A DNA stretch of 20,185 nt from DATJFH01 sp035495815. Its GTDB lineage: Bacteria; Acidobacteriota; Terriglobia; Bryobacterales; Bryobacteraceae. Shown here piece by piece: positions 14,554 through 20,185 of the stretch. The stretch is taken from positions 1-20,185 of the forward strand of contig DATJFH010000344.1 in assembly GCA_035495815.1 (NCBI GenBank), given 5' to 3'. The notes under the pieces are model-generated. The model saw only the letters and a program-made list of their open reading frames with translations, had not been told where the DNA came from and did no database searches. Each line of letters begins with the position of its first letter. The stretch's first letter is position 1. The position numbers were made by a program, and so were the translations under genes.

Positions 14554-17500
14554 CTATCGCACCGGAATCGTGATGGTGTTGCTCTCGTACTCGTTTTGGG
14601 TGACGATTATCGGGACATCGCCGGCGGTGACGCCTTCCGGAATGTCGACATTCACCTGATACAGACCGACCAGCCCGGGGCTGAGGCCGGCGAATCTGAC
14701 GTTGGCGGTAATGCCGCCGATGGTCACCACCGGCTGTACGTTGACGGTGACATCGGGAGGCGGCGGCGGAGATCCGGCTCCACTGGCGACCGGCGGCGTA
14801 GTGACGCCCATACCCACCAGGTAGAGGCTCACGGTCTCACCGGGACGGGCAGGGGACTCCGCCGTGATCTCACTCAGGTCCGCATGCTGGGCTCTGCCCA
14901 GCAAGCCGGGCGACGCCGCCGTGACGGTGATGGTGTCGGGCAGAGTGAACGCACCGTTGCTGTTCACCAGGATGGAGTATTGACGATCCACCTGGAGCTC
15001 GCTGGGAATCTGGGCGCTGACCTGGCCGTCGCTCAGGAAAAAGACGGGGGCGGAGAAGGCGCCGACCAGGACCGACGTGTTATTGAAAGTGGTCGGCAGC
15101 GGGATGAGGCCCGGCTGCGTGGTGATGGGAGAGAGAGAGCCTCCGGCGATCTGCACCAGCGTGCCGGGAGCGAGCGCCCCGCCCGCCTCTCCGCTGGCGG
15201 TATTGACCACGCCGTTCGGGATCAGCGCGGGCGCGTTGTTGCCGCCGATGCTTCCGGTCAGCCGGGCGGTAGTGTTGGACAGGCCCTGTGCGGCGCCGTT
15301 CACGGTCACCGTCATCTGATTGGCGGTGCGTCCCGGCGCCCAGGTGCCGGAATACTGGGCGGCTCCGGGGTTCGAAAGATTTAGAAGCAGCGGCGGATCT
15401 CCATTGGAGAAGGTCGCCACCACCTGAGCATTGGCCACCGCGCTGCCGCAGTCGTCGGTCACGCGGACGCTGAGCGGCGTGGGCCAGCCCGCCGGCGAGG
15501 CGAACGCATTCACCAGCGAAGTGCTGGTAATGGCCAGCCGGCTCGGGGCGCATCCCGAAGCGGAGCGCTGTTTCTCCACGGCCGAGGTGGAGGACAGAAC
15601 CGCGCCCGCCGGAAGGACGACAAGAGTCACGTTGGCGGTGCGGATGGTCTCGTTCGAGAAAGAGACCGATATGTCGCCGGTGTAGACGCCCGGTTTCAGG
15701 TTGATGGAGTTGATGGCGGCTGTGATCACGCCCGGGGCGCCGGTGGATGTGGATCCGTTGGTCTTGTCGATCGAAAGCCAGGCGGCGCCGTCATCGGAAC
15801 TGGCCGCCGATTGGAACGGAGTCGGCACATCCAGTCCTCCGTGGACGGTGATGGTTTGGGGCAGCGGGTTCGGTCCGCCGGAGACGGCGGTGAAGTAGAG
15901 GCCTCCCGGAGAGAGGTCCGGTTCCGGAGGCACGCCGCCTCCCTGCACATTGAGCACGACAACCAGATACTTGGGCGAATTGAGCGCCTGTGGATCACTG
16001 ATGCGGATCAGGGCGTATTGAGGTCCGGCCTTCTGCAGGCGCGGATCGGCGGTGACGACGAACCTGCCCGGCGAGTTGGGTGTGGCCTGGCCCGACGTGG
16101 GAGACAGCGAGACCCAGCCCGTACCTCCGGTCTGAACCTCGGCGGTCCAGTTCACGGTTCCGGTTCCGGTATTCAGCACGGTGATCTCGCGTGTGTTGCG
16201 CAGCCCGTTCCCTTCGCGCGCGTCGAAACGCACGCCTTCGGTGTCCAGCGAGATGATAGGCCCGTTCGGGGATTGGAACATGGAAACGGGCACGGTCACC
16301 TTTCCACCGAGCGCCGACTCCAGCTGGATCTTCGCCAGCGCCGAGCCGATCCGGAAGCCTTGCGAATTGACGATCACCCGCAGGGGCGTGCCGTTGGGCG
16401 ACGTGCGGCCGGAATCCGGCGACACGCTGAGCCAGGGGCTATTGGTGATCACTTTGGCGGTGAAGTCGATAGGACCTCCCGTGCCGATATTGCGGACCAG
16501 CAGTTCCTGCTCGAGGAATCCGGTCACCCCGGAGACTCCGACGAAGCGCAGGAAGGTGGGCGACGTGCTCAACTGCGGAGGCGTTTCATCGACCGTGAAC
16601 TCCACGTCCACGACCAGCGTTTGTATGGTCCCGTATTTCACCAGCACGCGGCCCTTGTACTTCCCGGCCGGCAGTCCGGCCTGATTGGTGAAGATAGCCA
16701 GGCGAGCCGGGGTGGTGGCGGTGACGAAGCGGGCGCTGAGCCAGGGCGGGGCGGGAGTGCCGGTAGCCCCGCTGTCGATTTCGATAATCGCCGGCAGCGG
16801 CTCGAGATTGGCGGCGACCACCGAAACATACTGCGGGGGCGGATTATCACCGCCGGTCGGGGCCTGGAAGTCGAGGACGGTCTTCGAAACCTTGACGGCG
16901 GGCGCGGACGAGGCCGGAGACGACGTGATGCTGAAGGCTCTCGAAGCGATTCTCTGGGCAGTGTCGCGGACCTGGATGCCGAAGCTGAAATCGCCGGTTC
17001 CCGTGGGCGTGCCGCTCAACGTCCCGGTAATGCTGTCGAAGCTGAGCCCCGGAGGCAGGCCGCTGGTGGCGGAATGTTCCTTCGGGGAAGCCGCGCCGCC
17101 GAAGACCGACCAGGAGTAAGGCGGCTCGCCGCCGGTGGCCGAGAAGGTGACCGAGTACGGTCGTCCGACAAAGGCGGACGGTACGCCGGAAGTGGTGATG
17201 GTGAGCTGGCCGAGGATCCGGATCGTGAACGTTCGGGATGCCGAGCCCCCGCCGCTGTCGCGGACGGTGATCTGAACCGGGGTCGAGCCGAGGACTTGAG
17301 GGATGCCGGTGATGCTGCCGGACGAACTGAAGGTCAAGCCGGGCGGAAGCGATCCGGAGCCGATGGAGAACGTGTAGCCTCCCCGGCCTCCGGTCGCGCC
17401 GACTGTGGCGTTATAGGGCAATCCGACGATACCGCCGGGCAGCTGCGTGGTCGTGATGGCCAGGCCGCCTGTATTGACGAGACTAAACTGGGCCGGAGTG

Positions 17501-20185
17501 GCGACACCGGTGACGGTGGCGGTGGCGTTGTAAGAGCCCTCGATGTCATTGGCGACCGGGATGGGAGAGGTGGCGACGCCGCTCGCGTTGGTGGACACGG
17601 TGGCGGCGACCGAGGCGCTGGCTCCGGACGTTGGCGCGGCGAAAGTCACGGAGGCATTCGGAACCGGGTTATTCCCCACGTCGCGAACGGTGGCCTGAAG
17701 CGGGCTCTGGAATGGGGAGCTGACCACCGTTGACTGGCCGGACCCGCCGGTGGCCGTGATACTGAACGGCGCTCCCGGGTTGTTGGTGAGGTTGAACAGC
17801 GCGGGCGCGGCCACACCGGCCGTGGTAGCGGCGACGGCATAACTTCCCGCGATCGAATTGGCCGTGAAGGCTGGGGCGGTGGCGACGCCGCTCGCGTTGG
17901 TGGTGACCGTGGCCGAGCCGCCGAACGTTCCGCTGGCTCCGGCGCCGGGGGCAGTGAAGACGACGGACACTCCGGGAACCAGATTGGAGTTGGCGTCGCG
18001 CACCGTGGCGGTCATGATCGTGGGGAACGCGGTGTTGATGGTGGCGCTCTGGGGGGTTCCGGTTGTGGAAGTAATGCTGGCCGGGGCGCCCGCGCCGTTG
18101 GTCAGGTTGAAGGCGGCCGCTCCGGCGACTCCCTGGGTTGTGGCGGTAACGGTGTAACTGCCAGCGGTCCCGTTGGCGGTGAAGGTGGGGGCGGTGGCGA
18201 CACCGCTCGAATCGGTGGTCACCGTGGGCGAGCCGCCGAAGGTTCCACTGGCTCCACTGGCTGGCGCGGCGAAGGTCACCGAGACTCCGGGAACGGGGTT
18301 CGAATTTGCGTCCCGAACGGTGGCTTTGAGCGCGGTGGGAAACGCTGTATTGACGGTGGTGGTCTGGGGCGAGCCCGCGGTGGTGAGGATGGCGGCGGGA
18401 GGTCCGGGGGTGTTGGTCAAGGCGAAGGCAGCCGGGCTGGCTACGCCGGCCGTGGAAGCGTTGACGTTATACGTTCCCGCCACGGAATTGGCGGTGAATG
18501 TGGGGGCGGTGGCGACGCCGCCGGAATCGGTGGTGACGGTCGCCGAGCCGCCGAACGCGCCGCTCGCGCCGCTGGCCGGCGCGGTGAACGTAACGGAGAC
18601 ATTGGGGACCGGATTACCGGACGCGTCCCGCACGGTGGCTTTGAGCGCGGTCGCAAAGGCGGTGTTGACAGTCGCGCTCTGGGGTGAGCCAGCGGTGGTG
18701 GTAATGCTGGCCGGAACGCCTACCGTATTGGTGAGGGCAAACGCAGCGGGCGGGGTATCGAGGGTCGGGAACGAGGCGGTTACGTTGTAAGGCCCGCCAA
18801 CCACGTTATTCGCCGTGAAAGCGGGCGCGATGGCAACGCCGGCCGCATCCGTGAGACCGGTAGCCGGATTGGTTGGAAAAGTTCCGCTGGGGCCGGCGCC
18901 GGAGGTAGCCGCGGGCGGGGAGAAGGTAACCGTGACGCCAGGAACGGCATTACCGTACGAATCGGTGACGCGTGCCCTGAGCGCGATTGGAAACTGCGTG
19001 TTGATCGGGGTGGACTGCGGTGTTCCGGCAGTAGGGGCGATGGACACCGGATTGCCCGCCGTGTTGGTGAGGCTGAAATTAGCCGTACTTCCAACACCGG
19101 CAGTGGTAGCGCCGACGGTATAGGAACCGGCGACTGTGTTTGCAGACGCGGTGACGATGGCCTGACCTAGCGAGTCGGTAGCCACGGTGCTCGCGGGACT
19201 GAAAATGGCTCCCGCGCCGCTGGCAGGTCCTGCAAATGTCACGTTTGTCCCGGCTTTCGGGTTGGAGAACGCGTCCCGTACGATGGCCCGGAGCTGCGAA
19301 CTGAACGCCGAACCTACCGTCGTGCTCTGGGGCGTTCCGGATCCTACTACGATACTGGTGGCGGCCCCGGCCAGGTTGGTGAGGCTGAAGCTGGTGCTGA
19401 GCGCCGCGCCGGTAACCGACGCCAATACGTTATAGGAACCGGCGACGGTGTTGGCGCGAAAAGTGACGCTGGCAAACCCACCACCGTCCGTAAACACGAC
19501 ATTTGGCGTGAGGAATGTCCCGCTGGCGCCGCTGGCGGGGGCGGAGAAAGTGATTTGGGCGCCTTCGAGCGGCTGCTGGCTCGCCGTGACTCCTCCAGTG
19601 AATAAATAGGTGACCCTCACTTGCAGCTGTGTCGTGAAGTTGGTGTTGACCGTCGTACTCTGGGGGGTACCCGCGGTCGGGTTGATTTGGCTCGGAGTGT
19701 TAACGGAAAACGCATAAGGGACGCTTATCGAGCCGCCGCCGGAATCGGTCAGATCCGCCTGAAAATTGTAAAACGCGTTCGCCGCCGGCGTGAACGAGAT
19801 GTTCGCAGACCCCGGAGAGGTGGTGTTGGGGGGTACCGACCTACCTGAAAGCACGGGTGTGCCGTAGGGCGGCGTGCCACCGCCGGCGGTCAGAGTCTGG
19901 TTGTACGGGCTTCCCACCGCGCCGCTGGGCACGAAATCGGGACTCAAGGTCAGCGGCGGATTGATGACGAAGCTCCTCGGAGCAGACGTGCCTCCTCCGC
20001 AACCGTTGTTCGTGATGGTGACCTGGACGGTTCCTGGAGTGGCAATCTCAGACGCCGCAATCGTCGTGGTGGCGAGAGTCGTGCTTGGCGTCGAAGTCGG
20101 GTTCAGGCTGGCGTTGTTGTGAACCACGCCGTTGAAGGTAATGTCGGCCCGGCCGTCGTTGCAGAAGTTGGTTCCCGTGAGGGCC
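14554..20185 (-). CDS. Giant modular secreted protein with Big-1-like repeats and Solibacter C-terminal domain, 5' end outside window
   Basis: At least 1876 residues. The frame is open to the right edge, so the true start lies outside; the GTG at 20127 is internal. Domains from N to C: an IPT/TIG-like piece (ALTGTNFCNDGRADITFNGV; to about 19960); a putative-Ig domain (to about 19700); seven Big-1-like repeats (about 19690-17470); two putative-Ig domains with LPPGLTF and LPPGLSFD signatures (about 17470-16900); four BACON-like domains, three with a W-(L/V)-S core such as SPWLSVSPDSG (about 16900-15610); another Big-like domain (about 15540-15290); and the TIGR03437-type C-terminal domain (about 15235-14557: NGVVNTASGEAGGALAPGTL, DGQVSAQIPSEL, YQVNVDIPEG). 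All are beta-sandwich modules of extracellular or adhesive proteins. No catalytic domain or sorting motif is seen. A cell-surface or matrix role is inferred. It is convergent with the sulfatase gene. Confidence 0.9.
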   Translation of the reverse strand, partial: ALTGTNFCNDGRADITFNGVVHNNASLNPTSTPSTTLATTTIAASEIATPGTVQVTITNNGCGGGTSAPRSFVINPPLTLSPDFVPSGAVGSPYNQTLTAGGGTPPYGTPVLSGRSVPPNTTSPGSANISFTPAANAFYNFQADLTDSGGGSISVPYAFSVNTPSQINPTAGTPQSTTVNTNFTTQLQVRVTYLFTGGVTASQQPLEGAQITFSAPASGASGTFLTPNVVFTDGGGFASVTFRANTVAGSYNVLASVTGAALSTSFSLTNLAGAATSIVVGSGTPQSTTVGSAFSSQLRAIVRDAFSNPKAGTNVTFAGPASGAGAIFSPASTVATDSLGQAIVTASANTVAGSYTVGATTAGVGSTANFSLTNTAGNPVSIAPTAGTPQSTPINTQFPIALRARVTDSYGNAVPGVTVTFSPPAATSGAGPSGTFPTNPATGLTDAAGVAIAPAFTANNVVGGPYNVTASFPTLDTPPAAFALTNTVGVPASITTTAGSPQSATVNTAFATALKATVRDASGNPVPNVSVTFTAPASGASGAFGGSATVTTDSGGVATAPTFTANSVAGTYNVNASTAGVASPAAFALTNTPGPPAAILTTAGSPQTTTVNTAFPTALKATVRDANSNPVPGVSVTFAAPASGASGTFGGSPTVTTDSSGVATAPTFTANGTAGSYTVTATTQGVAGAAAFNLTNGAGAPASITSTTGTPQSATINTAFPTIMTATVRDANSNLVPGVSVVFTAPGAGASGTFGGSATVTTNASGVATAPAFTANSIAGSYAVAATTAGVAAPALFNLTNNPGAPFSITATGGSGQSTVVSSPFQSPLQATVRDVGNNPVPNASVTFAAPTSGASASVAATVSTNASGVATSPIPVANDIEGSYNATATVTGVATPAQFSLVNTGGLAITTTQLPGGIVGLPYNATVGATGGRGGYTFSIGSGSLPPGLTFSSSGSITGIPQVLGSTPVQITVRDSGGGSASRTFTIRILGQLTITTSGVPSAFVGRPYSVTFSATGGEPPYSWSVFGGAASPKEHSATSGLPPGLSFDSITGTLSGTPTGTGDFSFGIQVRDTAQRIASRAFSITSSPASSAPAVKVSKTVLDFQAPTGGDNPPPQYVSVVAANLEPLPAIIEIDSGATGTPAPPWLSARFVTATTPARLAIFTNQAGLPAGKYKGRVLVKYGTIQTLVVDVEFTVDETPPQLSTSPTFLRFVGVSGVTGFLEQELLVRNIGTGGPIDFTAKVITNSPWLSVSPDSGRTSPNGTPLRVIVNSQGFRIGSALAKIQLESALGGKVTVPVSMFQSPNGPIISLDTEGVRFDAREGNGLRNTREITVLNTGTGTVNWTAEVQTGGTGWVSLSPTSGQATPNSPGRFVVTADPRLQKAGPQYALIRISDPQALNSPKYLVVVLNVQGGGVPPEPDLSPGGLYFTAVSGGPNPLPQTITVHGGLDVPTPFQSAASSDDGAAWLSIDKTNGSTSTGAPGVITAAINSINLKPGVYTGDISVSFSNETIRTANVTLVVLPAGAVLSSTSAVEKQRSASGCAPSRLAITSTSLVNAFASPAGWPTPLSVRVTDDCGSAVANAQVVATFSNGDPPLLLNLSNPGAAQYSGTWAPGRTANQMTVTVNGAAQGLSNTTARLTGSIGGNNAPALIPNGVVNTASGEAGGALAPGTLVQIAGGSLSPITTQPGLIPLPTTFNNTSVLVGAFSAPVFFLSDGQVSAQIPSELQVDRQYSILVNSNGAFTLPDTITVTAASPGLLGRAQHADLSEITAESPARPGETVSLYLVGMGVTTPPVASGAGSPPPPPDVTVNVQPVVTIGGITANVRFAGLSPGLVGLYQVNVDIPEGVTAGDVPIIVTQNEYESNTITIPVR
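17470..19690 (-). repeat. Seven tandem Big-1-like coding repeats of about 310-340 bases
   Basis: Each unit opens with a G-(T/S)-x-QS-like motif such as AGTPQSTTVN, continues with a V-R-D-x-x-x-NPVPGVSVTF stretch, and closes with a FxLTN-like motif. The opening motifs lie near 19660, 19326, 19017, 18678, 18366, 18050 and 17738. Units 4-6 (about 18700-17760) are the most alike, also at nucleotide level. Units 1-3 and 7 are more diverged, and unit 3 carries extra residues. Confidence 0.85.

Noticed and set aside
15811..17733. 640-codon open frame on the plus strand inside the giant gene
   Set aside because: It is Arg/Gly/Asp-rich without domains and lies antisense to clear Ig-like repeats. Long antisense frames are expected in GC-rich coding DNA.
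17470..19690. CRISPR-like or non-coding repeat array
   Set aside because: The units are over 300 bases, in frame, and encode Big-1-like domains; there are no short identical repeats with unique spacers.
20125..20127. GTG as start of the giant gene
   Set aside because: The same frame continues to the window edge and encodes the front of a TIG-like domain (TGTNF...F-NG), so the start is outside the window.

Overview
The window looks like chromosomal DNA from a GC-rich acidobacterium of the Bryobacterales / Solibacter group. The main evidence is the very long secreted protein on the minus strand (14554 to the right edge). It ends in the roughly 220-residue C-terminal domain catalogued as TIGR03437, which is strongly expanded in Solibacter-like genomes. 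A DUF1549/DUF1553 plus DUF1501 gene pair and a Tat-exported sulfatase fit the same group. The assignment rests on gene content alone; there is no rRNA or other marker gene here.

Layout. 1-3258 (minus): a large secreted protein, probably related to (alpha/alpha)6-toroid glycosidases, followed by a TTGA-coupled Na+/solute symporter cut by the left edge. 3377-3841 (plus): a small exported LTXXQ (Spy/CpxP-like) protein. 3868-5364 (minus): an unrecognised protein with a PD-(D/E)XK-like nuclease core near its C terminus. 5392-6668 (plus): a DedA membrane protein coupled to a YggS/PLPBP-type PLP-binding protein. 6676-10181 (plus): the DUF1549/DUF1553 and DUF1501 pair. 10265-14429 (plus): a tight four-gene operon of HpaB-like flavin monooxygenase, cupin, DUF2848 protein and Tat-exported sulfatase. 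14554-20185 (minus, running off the right edge): the modular adhesin-like protein with seven Big-1-like repeats.

How the genes may work together. The left pair suggests polymer breakdown outside the cytoplasm followed by Na+-driven uptake. The four-gene operon can be read as a catabolic line for sulfated aromatics: desulfation, ring hydroxylation, dioxygenation and hydrolysis. The last two steps are inference. Two residues that bind the phenol in characterised HpaB enzymes appear changed in this copy, Tyr to His and His to Tyr, so its substrate is probably not 4-hydroxyphenylacetate.

Gene packing is dense and no gene-free stretch exceeds about 125 bases. Several start codons lie only 6-14 bases after a -10-like hexamer and lack a Shine-Dalgarno sequence, so leaderless or nearly leaderless transcripts may be common here. 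I saw no tRNA, rRNA, CRISPR array, insertion sequence, integrase or attachment site. Nothing points to recent horizontal transfer or a defence island.
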